Positions 1 to 8,924 of a stretch of DNA of 64,000 nt are shown one piece after another. Both the position numbers and the translations under genes were made by a program. Within the stretch, counting starts at the first letter, position 1. Every line of letters starts with the position of its first letter. The DNA comes from Devosia sp. YR412. GTDB taxonomy: Bacteria > Pseudomonadota > Alphaproteobacteria > Rhizobiales > Devosiaceae. Location of the stretch: the NCBI RefSeq assembly GCF_900110945.1, contig NZ_FOFL01000001.1:124001-188000 (forward strand). Reading direction: 5' to 3'. The notes beneath the pieces are model-generated. The model saw only the letters and a list, made by a program, of their open reading frames with translations, searched no databases and was not told the origin of the DNA.

Positions 1-110
1 GCAATGCCGCCCTGGTCGCGAATGGCGAGAATGGAGCGCACCAGATGCTGGTTATAGCCCATGCGTCCGGTGACGCCGTGCATGATGATGCCAATCCGCC
101 TGTCTGCCAT
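1..110 (-). CDS. Gfo/Idh/MocA-type oxidoreductase, N-terminal fragment
   Basis: The gene starts at 110 and runs off the left edge, so only about 36 residues are visible. They begin [20 protein letters not shown], a glycine-rich NAD(P)-binding start (GVTGRMG) typical of Gfo/Idh/MocA-type dehydrogenases, which usually act on sugars or polyols. It is divergent from the TetR gene at 312, with a palindrome in the shared upstream region, so it is the likely target of that regulator. The substrate cannot be inferred from this fragment. Confidence 0.7.
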   Translation of the reverse strand, partial: MADRRIGIIMHGVTGRMGYNQHLVRSILAIRDQGGI

Positions 111-140
111 GTCGATTTCCTCCTGAGCCGCTTTGCGCGT

Positions 141-156
141 GTAACTGATTAGTTAC
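141..156. promoter_or_regulatory. 16-bp palindromic operator between oxidoreductase and TetR gene
   Basis: GTAACTGATTAGTTAC is an inverted repeat with 6-bp arms and a 4-bp centre. It continues into a weaker overlapping half-site (GTTACTTAGCTAC, to 164). It lies 31 bp upstream of the oxidoreductase start, where TetR-family repressors usually bind. Binding is inferred from position and symmetry. Confidence 0.6.
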
Positions 157-311
157 TTAGCTACACGGGACAAGGCTGCGGCGTCAAGCGACCTCAAGAC
201 TTGTAGGACGAATGGCGCATGAGGCCGCGCTCTTTACGCTGGCAAAGCCCGCTGCTATCTGGGAAAGCCTTGCAGCATTCAGTAACCGCGGCGTTCGCCG
301 CATGAGGGGCA

Positions 312-971
312 ATGGACGAGGCTCTCGCCGTCAAAGCGCCGGTCAAGCGCGCCAGGAATTCGGAAAAGACCAAGGCGGCCATTCTGGTCGCCGGCCGGGC
401 CGAATTCGCCGAGCGCGGCTTCGAGGGTGCGCGGGTGGACGCCATTGCCTCGTTGGCCGGCGCCAACAAGCGACTGCTCTACCACTACTTCGGCAACAAG
501 GAAGACCTGTATCGGGCGGTGCTGCTCGATGCCTATCAGGAGATCCGTCGTGGCGAGCGGGCGCTGAGCCTCGACCAGTTCGGCCCGGTCGATGCCATGG
601 ACCGGCTGGTGCGGTTTACCTTCCGCCACTTCCTGGCTAATCCCTGGTTTCCGCGCCTGCTCGGCACGGAAAACATAGAGAATGCGCGGTTTCTCAAAAC
701 CCTGCCGGATATCCAGGCGCTGCATTCGCCCCTGGTCGGGCAGATCAAGACCATCATGGATCGCGGCGCCGATGCCGGGATTTTCCGCCGCGACGTCGAT
801 CCGGTGCAGCTCTACATTTCCATCGCCGCGCTGGGGTTCTTCTATGTGTCCAACATGGCGACGCTATCGGTGATCTTTGCGCGGGACCTCAGCGCCATCG
901 ACATGGTGCAGGAGCGCGAGGCCCAGGCGGTGCAGATGGTGGTGGATTATTTGAAGACGCGGGCTGGGTGA
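312..971 (+). CDS. TetR family transcriptional regulator
   Basis: This 219-residue protein has a TetR helix-turn-helix at about residues 20-65, including the typical recognition helix region LLYHYFGNKEDLYRAV. An all-helical C-terminal ligand and dimerisation domain follows. TetR proteins are usually ligand-responsive repressors of a divergent gene. Here that gene would be the oxidoreductase starting at 110, and the palindrome at 141-156 is the likely operator. The ATG at 312 leaves a short basic N-terminal tail, which is common in the family. The inducer is unknown. Confidence 0.88.
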   Translation: MDEALAVKAPVKRARNSEKTKAAILVAGRAEFAERGFEGARVDAIASLAGANKRLLYHYFGNKEDLYRAVLLDAYQEIRRGERALSLDQFGPVDAMDRLVRFTFRHFLANPWFPRLLGTENIENARFLKTLPDIQALHSPLVGQIKTIMDRGADAGIFRRDVDPVQLYISIAALGFFYVSNMATLSVIFARDLSAIDMVQEREAQAVQMVVDYLKTRAG

Positions 972-990
972 CGAAAAGCCTCTGTGGCTC

Positions 991-1121
991 ACCACCCCAC
1001 CCGACCCCCTTCGGGGGCCACGCTCCCCACAAGGGGGAGGGATAAGCGGCATCGAGTGCGCTGAGCCGGCAATTCCCTCCCCTGAATGGGGAGGGTGGCC
1101 CCGGAGGGGTCGGGTGGGGTG
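991..1121. repeat. Intergenic palindromic repeat, family 1 copy A
   Basis: The outer arms (ACCCCACCCGACCCC and the reverse complement GGTCGGGTGGGGT) enclose two inner CCCTCCCC/GGGGAGGG stems. Near-identical elements lie at 23690-23816 and 51750-51855. All are intergenic and follow a gene end, like the dispersed mosaic repeats common in alphaproteobacteria. Transcripts in either direction could fold into long hairpins. Confidence 0.8.
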
Positions 1122-1156
1122 ATTGCTAGCCATTGGCCTGGGGGCAGTGCTCCCCT

Positions 1157-2080
1157 CTATTCCAACGCCGGCAATACCGGCTTTGCCGCCGCGGTAATCC
1201 GCTTCACCATATCCCGCACCCTTGGATCATCCCGCTGCTCGGTCAGCAGATAAATCCCCATGCGGCTGATGCGGGGCGGTTCGGCCTGGGTCACTTCCAC
1301 CAGACCGCGCCCGGCGAAGTCGTCGCGCATTACATGGGTGTGGCGCAGTACGGCGTCGGTGGCGCGGGTATAGTCTACGCAGGCGGCGAGTGAATTGCTG
1401 GCGAAAGCCGAGCTGGAACGATCGAAAACCGTCTCGATCCGTGTGCGCCGCCTGGCGCTGTCGAAATAGCGCTGGTGCCGGCTCTCGGCAGGCGATGAGC
1501 TGACATAGGGATAGGCATCCACTTCGGCCGCGCTGCGTGGCCTGGCCAACAGGGGATGGTTCTGGCGGACGAAATAGGCGTGATAGACCGTGCTGAGTGG
1601 CACAAATTCCGCGCCGACGCCGGGGCTGAGCCCTTCGATTTCATGGGCCAGAAACAGCAGGATATCGCCCGAGATCAGCTGGTCCATGCAGCGCAACTGG
1701 TTGCCGAGGCTGACCTGCGCCGGGGCATTGGGGAATTCCTGCTGATAGGCGACCACCATATCCTTGAGGAACATGGTCCACCAGGAGTAGCCCGAGCCAA
1801 TGGAAATGCCGCGTTCGCTGCGCTCGCGCTGGTCGGCAATGGCGCCCAGCATATTGTGATGCAGGCGCCGCATCAGCCGGGCGTTTTCATACAGCGTCTC
1901 GCCATAGGGTGTCAGCGTCACGCCGCGCGACGAGCGCTGCAGCAGCTGCACGCCGAGCTCCTGTTCGAGCTTGCGCATGTTGAAAGTCAGCGTCGGCTGG
2001 GTGACGAACAGGGCTGTCGCAGCACCGCTGATCGAGCCGGCATCTGCCACGGCGAGGAACTGGCTGAGCATCTTGTCCAT
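1157..2080 (-). CDS. LysR family transcriptional regulator
   Basis: The 307-residue protein has an N-terminal winged helix-turn-helix (residues 1-60; SISGAATALFVTQPTLTFNM is the helix-turn-helix core) and a C-terminal LysR substrate-binding domain. I chose the ATG at 2080 (MDKMLSQF) because LysR proteins normally begin just before this helix, and because a perfect palindrome at 2088-2106 lies upstream of it. The open frame extends to 2176 with an alternative ATG at 2119. It is divergent from the sugar ABC operon beginning at 2428 and may control it, although LysR regulators of such operons are less usual than LacI or ROK types. Confidence 0.85.
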   Translation of the reverse strand: MDKMLSQFLAVADAGSISGAATALFVTQPTLTFNMRKLEQELGVQLLQRSSRGVTLTPYGETLYENARLMRRLHHNMLGAIADQRERSERGISIGSGYSWWTMFLKDMVVAYQQEFPNAPAQVSLGNQLRCMDQLISGDILLFLAHEIEGLSPGVGAEFVPLSTVYHAYFVRQNHPLLARPRSAAEVDAYPYVSSSPAESRHQRYFDSARRRTRIETVFDRSSSAFASNSLAACVDYTRATDAVLRHTHVMRDDFAGRGLVEVTQAEPPRISRMGIYLLTEQRDDPRVRDMVKRITAAAKPVLPALE

Positions 2081-2087
2081 GGTCAAA

Positions 2088-2106
2088 CCATAGATTTTAT
2101 CTATGG
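2088..2106. promoter_or_regulatory. Perfect inverted repeat upstream of LysR gene
   Basis: CCATAGATTTTATCTATGG has 8-bp perfect arms around TTT. It ends 8 bp upstream of the chosen LysR start codon. It fits the AT-rich dyad expected of a LysR autoregulatory site and supports the downstream start at 2080. Its role is inferred. Confidence 0.55.
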
Positions 2107-2246
2107 CCAAGGCCAGCATTTCGTATTTTTCTTTTATCCCGGTCTGGGCAATGCTGACCGTCCGAACCCGAAACAAGGGACAGGCCTGCGCCGCGCCAAT
2201 CTTCCATACAAGCTCATTGCGCCACTCGGAGGCTGCGTGCTAGTCG

Positions 2247-2260
2247 TAACCGCCCGGTTA
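2247..2260. promoter_or_regulatory. Palindrome TAACCG-CC-CGGTTA in LysR/ABC intergenic region
   Basis: A 14-bp perfect dyad lies midway between the divergent LysR gene and the sugar ABC operon. It could be a second regulator site, for LysR or an unlinked regulator. No factor can be named from sequence. Confidence 0.4.
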
Positions 2261-2311
2261 TTTGGCCGGACCGGACAAAATCCAGTCCAGAAAATGAGCG
2301 GCACAGGCAGA

Positions 2312-2339
2312 TTGACAAGACGATCAAACGACATATCGT
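2312..2339 (+). promoter_or_regulatory. Candidate sigma-70 promoter of the sugar ABC operon
   Basis: TTGACA at 2312-2317 and TATCGT at 2334-2339 are separated by 16 bp. The -10 is weak, as expected of a regulated promoter. An imperfect dyad (GTAACCA-GT-TGGTGAC, 2341-2356) lies at the likely start site and could be a repressor site. The operon's first ATG is at 2428, after the strong ribosome binding site AGGGAGGA (2413-2420). Confidence 0.45.
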
Positions 2340-2427
2340 TGTAACCAGTTGGTGACTTAGCGGCGGGGAGGCTGCTGTCACACTGCTCCGGACGCCGGAG
2401 CGGCAACATTTTAGGGAGGAAGACCTG

Positions 2428-3720
2428 ATGACTAATCGTATCGACCGACGTCAGTTTCTGATGGGCAGCTCGGCGCTTGTCGCCGCTGGTGCCGCGGGCG
2501 TCATGCCCAGCTGGGCCCAAGACGCCAATCTGCGTCTGACCTTCTGGGGCGGCCAGGCCCGCGCCGATCGCACCTATGGGGTGACCGATCTCTATACCGC
2601 CGCCAAGGGCGGCTCCATCGAGGGCGAATTCCTCGCCTGGAACGACTATTGGCCAAAGCTTGCCACCCAGACTGCCGGCGGCAATGCCCCCGACGTGATC
2701 CAGATGGATTACCGCTATATCGTCGAATATGCCAAGCGCAACGCCATCGCCCCACTCGATGAATTCATCGGCGGCGTGCTCAAGCTCGACGACTTCGATG
2801 CCGACCAGCTCGAAGGCGGCAAGGTCGACGGCAAGCTCTATGGCATTTCGCTCGGTGCCAATTCGGTGGCGACGCTGATCAATACGGCAGCCTTCGAGGA
2901 AGCCGGCATCGAGCCGCCGACCAATGCCTGGACCTATGCCGAATTGCGCGAAAAGGGCGAGGCTTTCGCCGCCGCCAATATCCGCAATGGCATGAAGATG
3001 ATGAGCGACGGCTCGGGCGTCGAGCCCATGCTCGACAACTGGCTGCGCCAGAAGGGCCTCGCCCTTTATACCGCCGACGGCAAGCTGGGCTTTGGCGCCG
3101 ATGAAATGGTGGAATGGTTCACCCTGTGGAACGGGCTGCGCGATGCCGGCGTGATCGTGCTGATGGAAGACCAGGCGCTCGATACCGGCCCGCTGGAAAG
3201 CTCCATGCTGGTCACCGGCAAGTCGGCGCTGATGCCCTCCAACTCCAACCAGCTGGTCGGCTTCCAGGCCCTGGTGCAGGACAAGCTCGACATGTGCGGC
3301 TATCCGCGCCTCGAAGCCGGTTCGGGTGGCGGTCATTACCGCAAGCCGTCGATGTTCTTCTCCATCGCCGGCTCGTCGGCCAGCAAGGAAGCGGCCACCG
3401 AATTCGTCAGCTACTTCGTCAACGACGTCGAAGCCGGCAAGATCCTCGGTGTGGAACGCGGCATTCCCTGTTCGGCCACCGTGCGCGACGCCGTGGCGCC
3501 GACGCTCGATGAAGCCAACCAGATTGCGCTCAACTTCGTGGCCAATCTGGGCGACCTGCTCGGCGCCCTGCCGCCGCCACCGCCGGCTGCCGCCGGTGAG
3601 ATCGACATCTCCCTGCTCCGTACGCTGAGCCAGGAAGTCGGCTTCGGCGCCCGCTCGGCAGAAGACGCCGGTGCCTATTTCGTCACCGAGGCTACGGCCA
3701 TCCTCGACCGGGCTAGCTAA
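2428..3720 (+). CDS. Carbohydrate ABC transporter substrate-binding protein, Tat-exported
   Basis: This 430-residue periplasmic binding protein is of the family 1 (maltose/UgpB-like) type. A twin-arginine signal (RRQFLMG, arginines 7-8), an alanine-rich hydrophobic stretch and a likely cleavage after SWA (about residue 30) indicate export through Tat, presumably already folded. The mature region has the WGGQARADRT start and DYW/YRY aromatic segments typical of sugar binders. It is the first gene of a six-gene operon with two permeases, two dehydrogenases and an ATPase. It should fix the substrate of the importer, but the sugar cannot be named from sequence alone. Confidence 0.92.
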   Translation: MTNRIDRRQFLMGSSALVAAGAAGVMPSWAQDANLRLTFWGGQARADRTYGVTDLYTAAKGGSIEGEFLAWNDYWPKLATQTAGGNAPDVIQMDYRYIVEYAKRNAIAPLDEFIGGVLKLDDFDADQLEGGKVDGKLYGISLGANSVATLINTAAFEEAGIEPPTNAWTYAELREKGEAFAAANIRNGMKMMSDGSGVEPMLDNWLRQKGLALYTADGKLGFGADEMVEWFTLWNGLRDAGVIVLMEDQALDTGPLESSMLVTGKSALMPSNSNQLVGFQALVQDKLDMCGYPRLEAGSGGGHYRKPSMFFSIAGSSASKEAATEFVSYFVNDVEAGKILGVERGIPCSATVRDAVAPTLDEANQIALNFVANLGDLLGALPPPPPAAAGEIDISLLRTLSQEVGFGARSAEDAGAYFVTEATAILDRAS

Positions 3721-3722
3721 GC

Positions 3723-4670
3723 ATGACCGCGCGCTCCCTTGAATCGGGCGCTCCCGCAAGGGAGCGCGCGGCCTCTCCGTCGCTCTGGGCTCGTATCTGG
3801 CAGAATGATGCGCCCGGTTATCTCTTCCTCCTGCCTTGGCTGATCGGCTTTTTTGGCCTGACCATCGGGCCGATCATCACCTCGCTCTATCTGAGCTTCA
3901 CCGATTTCGACCTGCTGACCTCACCCGACTGGGTTGGCGCCGACAATTACATCCGCATGTTCACCAATGACCCCAAGTTCTGGGCGTCAATGCGGGTGAC
4001 CATGGTGTTTGTGATCTTCTCGGTACCGCTCAAGCTCGCCTTCGCGCTGGCGGTGGCTATGCTGCTCAATCGCGGCATGCGCGGCCTGCCGCTCTATCGT
4101 GCGCTGTTCTATCTACCCAGCCTGCTGGGCGCCTCGGTGGCCATTGCCATCCTGTGGCGGCAGATCTTTGCCCGCGACGGCCTGGTCAATGATTTCCTCT
4201 CGATTTTCGGCATTGTCGGCCCGAGCTGGATTTCCTCGCCGCAATATTCGCTGTGGACGCTGATCATTCTCGCCGTCTGGCAGTTCGGTTCGCCGATGAT
4301 CATCTTCCTCGCCGGCCTGCGCCAGATTCCGCAGGACATGTATGAGGCAGCAAGCCTTGATGGCGCCGGCAAGTGGCGGCAGTTCGTCAAGATCACGCTG
4401 CCCCTGCTGACCCCGGTGGTGTTCTTCAACGCCATCATCCAGACCATCGAAGCCTTCAAGAGCTTTACGCCGGCCTTCATTATCTCGGGCGGCACCGGCA
4501 ATCCGATCAATTCGACGCTGTTCTATACGCTCTATCTTTACCAGGAGGCCTTCGGCTTCTTCCGCATGGGCTATGCCTCGGCGCTGGCCTGGGTGCTGCT
4601 GGCTTTGGTCGGCGTCTTCACCGCCTTCTCCTTCCTCACGTCCAAATACTGGGTGCACTACGATGACTGA
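3723..4670 (+). CDS. Sugar ABC transporter permease (UgpA/MalF-like)
   Basis: A 315-residue inner-membrane permease with six predicted membrane segments, the first at about residues 30-55 (YLFLLPWLIGFFGLTIG). It carries the EAA loop (EAASLDGAGKWRQFVKITLP) that docks on the ATPase. It starts two bases after the binding-protein stop and overlaps the next permease by eight bases, so translation is probably coupled. It forms half of the membrane channel with the next gene. Confidence 0.92.
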   Translation: MTARSLESGAPARERAASPSLWARIWQNDAPGYLFLLPWLIGFFGLTIGPIITSLYLSFTDFDLLTSPDWVGADNYIRMFTNDPKFWASMRVTMVFVIFSVPLKLAFALAVAMLLNRGMRGLPLYRALFYLPSLLGASVAIAILWRQIFARDGLVNDFLSIFGIVGPSWISSPQYSLWTLIILAVWQFGSPMIIFLAGLRQIPQDMYEAASLDGAGKWRQFVKITLPLLTPVVFFNAIIQTIEAFKSFTPAFIISGGTGNPINSTLFYTLYLYQEAFGFFRMGYASALAWVLLALVGVFTAFSFLTSKYWVHYDD

Positions 4671-5550
4671 TGCCCCCGTCAAACTGGAGGTCGTCGGCCT
4701 CCGGACCCTCTCGCCGATGCAGCGCCGCCTGCTCTCGGTTTTGACCCATGCCGCCTTGCTCGCCGTCTCGGTGCTGATGCTCTATCCGCTGCTGTGGATG
4801 CTGGCGGCCTCGTTCCGGCCGGAAAATGAGATCTTCACCTCGGCCAGCATCTGGCCCAGCGAATGGAGTCTCGATTCCTATGTGCGCGGCTGGAATGGCT
4901 TGCGCACCAGCTTCGGCACCTTCTTCACCAATAGCTTCATCGTCTCGATCCTCAGCGTTTGCGGCAATGTGCTGGCCTGTTCCATGGCCGCCTTCGCCTT
5001 TGCCCGGCTGAACTTCAAGTTCAAGAACTTCTGGTTCGCCATGATGCTGATGACGCTCATGCTGCCCTATCAGGTGACCCTGATCCCGCAGTATGTGCTG
5101 TTCCGCCAGCTTGGCTGGGTGAACACCTTCCTGCCCTTGGTGGTGCCGAAATTCCTCGCCGCCGATGGCTTCTTCATTTTCCTGATGGTGCAATTCTTCC
5201 GTGGCCTGCCCAAGGAGCTCGACGAGGCGGCGCAGATGGATGGCTGCTCGCCCTGGCGCATCTACTGGAAGATCATCATGCCGCTCTCCATGCCGGTGCT
5301 GGCCACGGCGGCGATCTTTACCTTCATCTGGACCTGGGACGATTTCTTCGGCCCGCTGATCTACCTCAGCGAAATGAAGACCTACACGGTCATGCTGGGC
5401 CTGCGCACCTTCACCGACTCGACCGGCGAAAGCGACTATGGCGGGCTCTTCGCCATGAGCGTCGCCAGCATCGTGCCGATCTTCCTGTTCTTCCTCTTCT
5501 TTCAGCGGCTGCTCATCGAGGGCATCGCGACGACCGGTATGAAACGCTAG
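4663..5550 (+). CDS. Sugar ABC transporter permease (UgpE/MalG-like)
   Basis: A 295-residue permease with six membrane segments and an EAA loop (DEAAQMDGCSPWRIYWKIIM). I chose the ATG at 4663, where it overlaps the previous gene's stop; the open frame extends further upstream but that part encodes the other permease in a different frame. Together with the preceding permease it makes the heterodimeric channel of a carbohydrate importer of the CUT1 type. Confidence 0.92.
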   Translation: MTDAPVKLEVVGLRTLSPMQRRLLSVLTHAALLAVSVLMLYPLLWMLAASFRPENEIFTSASIWPSEWSLDSYVRGWNGLRTSFGTFFTNSFIVSILSVCGNVLACSMAAFAFARLNFKFKNFWFAMMLMTLMLPYQVTLIPQYVLFRQLGWVNTFLPLVVPKFLAADGFFIFLMVQFFRGLPKELDEAAQMDGCSPWRIYWKIIMPLSMPVLATAAIFTFIWTWDDFFGPLIYLSEMKTYTVMLGLRTFTDSTGESDYGGLFAMSVASIVPIFLFFLFFQRLLIEGIATTGMKR

Positions 5551-5554
5551 ACCC

Positions 5555-6574
5555 ATGACTGACATCAAGTTTGCCGCCATCGGCATCAACCACGCCCATA
5601 TTTATGGCCAGGTCGAATGCCTGCTCGAGGCCGGCGCGCAGTTTACCGCCTTCCACGCCGTGGAAGACGATCTTGCCGAAGCTTTCGGCGCGAAGTTCCC
5701 GCAGTCGAAACGCGTCGCCGATCCGCGCGCCATTCTCGAAGACCCGGCCATTGCCGTGGTGCTAACCGCAGCCATTCCGGCCGACCGCGCGGCGATCTCC
5801 ATTGCTGCCATGCAGCATGGCAAGGATGTGCTCACCGACAAGCCGGGCATGATCACCTTCGCCCAGCTCGACGAACTGCGCCGCGTGCAGAAAGAAACCG
5901 GTCGGATTTTTTCGGTGCTCTATTCCGAGCATTTCGAAGTGCGGGCGACGGTGGAAGCGGGCAATCTGATCGCCCAAGGCGCCATCGGCAAGGTGATCAA
6001 TACGGTGGGCCTGGGGCCGCATTCGCTGCGCCTCAACAACCGGCCCGACTGGTTCTTCACCCGCCAGCGCTATGGCGGCATCCTCTGCGATATCGCCAGC
6101 CACCAGTTCGAACAGTTCCTGTTCTTCTCCAATGCCAATGATGCCGAGGTCACTTCGGCCACGGTTGCCAATCGCAACCATCCCGACAAGCCCGGCCTGC
6201 AGGATGTCGGCGACGTCCATCTCAAGACGGAAAACACGTCCGGCTATATCCGCGTCGACTGGTTCACCCCGACCGGCCTGCCGACCTGGGGCGACGGGCG
6301 GCTGACCATCCTCGGCACCGAAGGCTATATCGAACTGCGCAAATACATCGACATCGCCGGCAAGCCGGGCAGTGATCACCTGTTTATCGTCAACAGCGAC
6401 GGTCCGCGCCACATCGACTGCTCGAACGTGGATCGCCCCTTCGGTCGGCAATTCCTGGCCGATGTCGCCAACCGCACCGAGACGGCTATGCCGCAGGAGC
6501 GGGCTTTCAACGCGATGAAACTGGCGCTGACGGCGCAGCAATTGGCCGAACGCGGCACGGAGTGGGCGCAATGA
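5555..6574 (+). CDS. Gfo/Idh/MocA family oxidoreductase (first of pair)
   Basis: A 339-residue NAD(P)-dependent dehydrogenase. It has an N-terminal Rossmann fold, but the usual GxGxxG is degenerate (IGINHAHIYG), and the conserved EKP motif reads DKP (D95-K96-P97). A C-terminal GFO_IDH_MocA substrate domain follows. It lies four bases after the permease stop and its stop overlaps the next dehydrogenase as ATGA. The family oxidises or epimerises sugars, inositols and related compounds. Its place in the importer operon suggests it acts on the imported sugar. Confidence 0.88.
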   Translation: MTDIKFAAIGINHAHIYGQVECLLEAGAQFTAFHAVEDDLAEAFGAKFPQSKRVADPRAILEDPAIAVVLTAAIPADRAAISIAAMQHGKDVLTDKPGMITFAQLDELRRVQKETGRIFSVLYSEHFEVRATVEAGNLIAQGAIGKVINTVGLGPHSLRLNNRPDWFFTRQRYGGILCDIASHQFEQFLFFSNANDAEVTSATVANRNHPDKPGLQDVGDVHLKTENTSGYIRVDWFTPTGLPTWGDGRLTILGTEGYIELRKYIDIAGKPGSDHLFIVNSDGPRHIDCSNVDRPFGRQFLADVANRTETAMPQERAFNAMKLALTAQQLAERGTEWAQ

Positions 6575-7659
6575 GCGAAAAGATCTTCAATGTCGCGGTA
6601 ATCGGCGTCGGCATCGGCCGCAGCCATATCGTCGAGGGTTATGTGCCCAATGCTGACAAGTTCAATGTGCTGGCGCTCTGCGACCTCAATGTCGAGCGCA
6701 TGACCCCGATTGCCGATGAGTTCGGCGTCGAACGTCGCGTCGCCAGTTTCGACGACGTGCTGGCCATGGACGATATCGACATTATCGACATCTGCACCCC
6801 GCCCATGCTGCATTTCCCCATGGTGATGGCGGCGCTCAAAGCCGGCAAGCATGTGATCTGCGAAAAGCCGCTGGTCGGCTCGCTCGCCCAGGTCGACGAA
6901 GTGATGGCACAGGAAAAGCTCAGCAAGGGCAAGCTGATGCCGGTGTTCCAATATCGCTTCGGCGACGGCATCGCCCAAGCCAAGGCCATCATCGACGCCG
7001 GCATTGCTGGCAAGCCCTTCGTGGGCACGGTGGAAACGCTATGGGAGCGCGGTGCCGATTATTATGCCGTGCCATGGCGTGGCAAATGGGCCAGCGAGCT
7101 GGGCGGCGTGCTGATGACCCATGCCATCCACCAGCATGATCTCTTCACCTATCTGATGGGCGACGTGAAACGCCTGTTCGGCCGCGTCGCCACCCGCGTC
7201 AATCCGATCGAGGTAGAAGATTGCGTCACCGCCAGCCTCGAGCTGGAGAATGGCGCGCTGGGGAGCTTTACCGCCACGCTTGGCTCGGCCGGCAATATGA
7301 CGCGGCTGCGCTTCGCCTTCGAGAATGTCAGTTTTGAAAGCGACCACGCCGCCTATAATCCCGGCGACAAGCCCTGGACCATCACCCCGCGCAATGCCGA
7401 GACCGCCGACAGGATCGCGGCCCTGCTCAAGGACTGGAAACACGTGCCCTCGCGCTTCGAAACGCAGATGGCCCGCTTCCATGACGCATTGGTCGGCAAG
7501 GCGCCGCTCCCGGTGACCTCGGCGGATTCGCGCCGGGCGCTGGAAATCGTCACCGCCTTCTACCACTCCTCGACCAGCCACGAGGATGTGCCGCTGCCCA
7601 TCGCCACCCAACACCCCTGCTACCAGAGCTGGGTCCCCGCCCAGTTCCGCGCAGCCTAG
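6571..7659 (+). CDS. Gfo/Idh/MocA family oxidoreductase (second of pair)
   Basis: A 362-residue dehydrogenase with a canonical nucleotide motif (GVGIGRSH) and EKP (E98-K99-P100). I chose the ATG at 6571, which overlaps the previous stop as ATGA; an upstream in-frame start at 6562 would add three residues. Two divergent family members side by side in a sugar-import operon recall systems that oxidise a sugar hydroxyl to a keto form and then reduce or epimerise it. The two proteins differ in cofactor-motif quality, which fits different steps. Confidence 0.88.
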   Translation: MSEKIFNVAVIGVGIGRSHIVEGYVPNADKFNVLALCDLNVERMTPIADEFGVERRVASFDDVLAMDDIDIIDICTPPMLHFPMVMAALKAGKHVICEKPLVGSLAQVDEVMAQEKLSKGKLMPVFQYRFGDGIAQAKAIIDAGIAGKPFVGTVETLWERGADYYAVPWRGKWASELGGVLMTHAIHQHDLFTYLMGDVKRLFGRVATRVNPIEVEDCVTASLELENGALGSFTATLGSAGNMTRLRFAFENVSFESDHAAYNPGDKPWTITPRNAETADRIAALLKDWKHVPSRFETQMARFHDALVGKAPLPVTSADSRRALEIVTAFYHSSTSHEDVPLPIATQHPCYQSWVPAQFRAA

Positions 7660-7668
7660 GAGATTTTC

Positions 7669-8721
7669 ATGGCCACCAGCATCCAGCTTCGGCAGCTCGT
7701 CAAAGCCTATGGCGACCTCGAGGTCATCCACAGCATCGATCTCGATATCGATCCTGGTGAATTCACCGTCTTCGTCGGCCCTTCCGGCTGCGGCAAGTCC
7801 ACGTTGCTGCGCATGATCGCCGGGCTGGAACCGATCACCGGCGGCGACCTGCTGATCGACAGCCAGCGCATGAACGACGTGCCGGCGGCCCGCCGCGGTA
7901 TCGCCATGGTGTTCCAGTCCTATGCGCTCTACCCGCATATGAATGTCTACCAGAACCTCGCCTTTGGCCTCGAAACCGCCAAGACGCCCAAGGCGGAAAT
8001 CCAGGCCCGCGTGCAGCGCGCCGCCGAAATCCTCCAGATCGTGCCGCTGCTGCAGCGCAAGCCCAAGCAATTGTCCGGCGGCCAGCGCCAGCGCGTCGCC
8101 ATCGGCCGCGCCATTGTGCGCGAACCCAAAATCTTCCTGTTCGACGAGCCCCTATCCAACCTCGACGCCGAACTGCGCGTGCAGATGCGCGTCGAGATCG
8201 CCAAGCTGCACAACGACCTCGGCAACACCATGATCTATGTGACGCATGATCAGGTGGAAGCCATGACCATGGCCGACAAGATCGTCGTGCTGCGGCTGGG
8301 CGTCATCGAACAGGCTGGGGCGCCGCTGGAGCTCTATAACAATCCGAAAAACCTATTCGTCGCCGGCTTCATCGGTTCGCCCAAGATGAATTTTTTGACC
8401 GCAACCGAAGACGGGGCAGGATTGAAGGTTGCTGGAGCCACGCTCAACCTGCCGCGTGCTGTGGCCGGCGCGACGACGCTGGGCATCCGTCCCGAACACA
8501 TTACCCTGACCCAGGGCTCTGGCATCAAGATTGCTGATCTTCGCGTGGACCTGGTGGAAAATCTCGGCGGCCAGACTGTGGTCTATGCCACCACCAGCGA
8601 TGGCCAGTCGGTCAATATCGTGCTCGAAGGCCAGGCCCCTGTGGACCTGGGTTCCACCGTCACCGCCTATGCCGATCCGGCACGGCTGCATCTGTTCAAT
8701 GCAAATGGGGATGCGATTTAG
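7669..8721 (+). CDS. Sugar ABC transporter ATP-binding protein (UgpC/MalK-like)
   Basis: A 350-residue ATPase with Walker A (GPSGCGKST, residues 37-45), the Q-loop ([10 protein letters not shown]), the signature [14 protein letters not shown], Walker B ending in [11 protein letters not shown], and a C-terminal TOBE region (TLGIRPEH). The long C-terminus is typical of MalK/UgpC ATPases of CUT1 importers. It ends the operon. No glycoside hydrolase or kinase is encoded with it. Confidence 0.93.
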   Translation: MATSIQLRQLVKAYGDLEVIHSIDLDIDPGEFTVFVGPSGCGKSTLLRMIAGLEPITGGDLLIDSQRMNDVPAARRGIAMVFQSYALYPHMNVYQNLAFGLETAKTPKAEIQARVQRAAEILQIVPLLQRKPKQLSGGQRQRVAIGRAIVREPKIFLFDEPLSNLDAELRVQMRVEIAKLHNDLGNTMIYVTHDQVEAMTMADKIVVLRLGVIEQAGAPLELYNNPKNLFVAGFIGSPKMNFLTATEDGAGLKVAGATLNLPRAVAGATTLGIRPEHITLTQGSGIKIADLRVDLVENLGGQTVVYATTSDGQSVNIVLEGQAPVDLGSTVTAYADPARLHLFNANGDAI

Positions 8722-8736
8722 GTCTTTCCAAGAGGA

Positions 8737-8806
8737 TACCCCCCACCTAGCCTCCCCCTGATAGGGGGAGGGACCGATCAAGTTTTTGGCACCATCGTGG
8801 GGGGTA
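8737..8806. repeat. Nested inverted repeat after the ABC operon, possible terminator
   Basis: The outer arms TACCCCCCAC (8737-8746) and GTGGGGGGTA (8797-8806) enclose an inner CCTCCCCC/GGGGGAGG stem at about 8751-8771. It resembles repeat family 1 but is shorter and diverged. It follows the operon's last stop by 15 bp, so it may also end transcription. Confidence 0.55.
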
Positions 8807-8924
8807 TTCTTCCTACCGCTAGCTGCCGCTTGCCAAATTCCATTCTCGCGTCGAAATTGCCGCTCCTGACACGTCTTGTCAAAGACAGCCGCGACCATGC
8901 CGGCGTCTTGCGGGAGAATATTCG

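Noticed and set aside
2134-3759. Long minus-strand reading frame (541 codons) opposite the sugar-binding protein gene
   Set aside because: It mirrors the codon bias of the plus-strand gene, has no domain and overlaps a gene with clear signal peptide and motifs.
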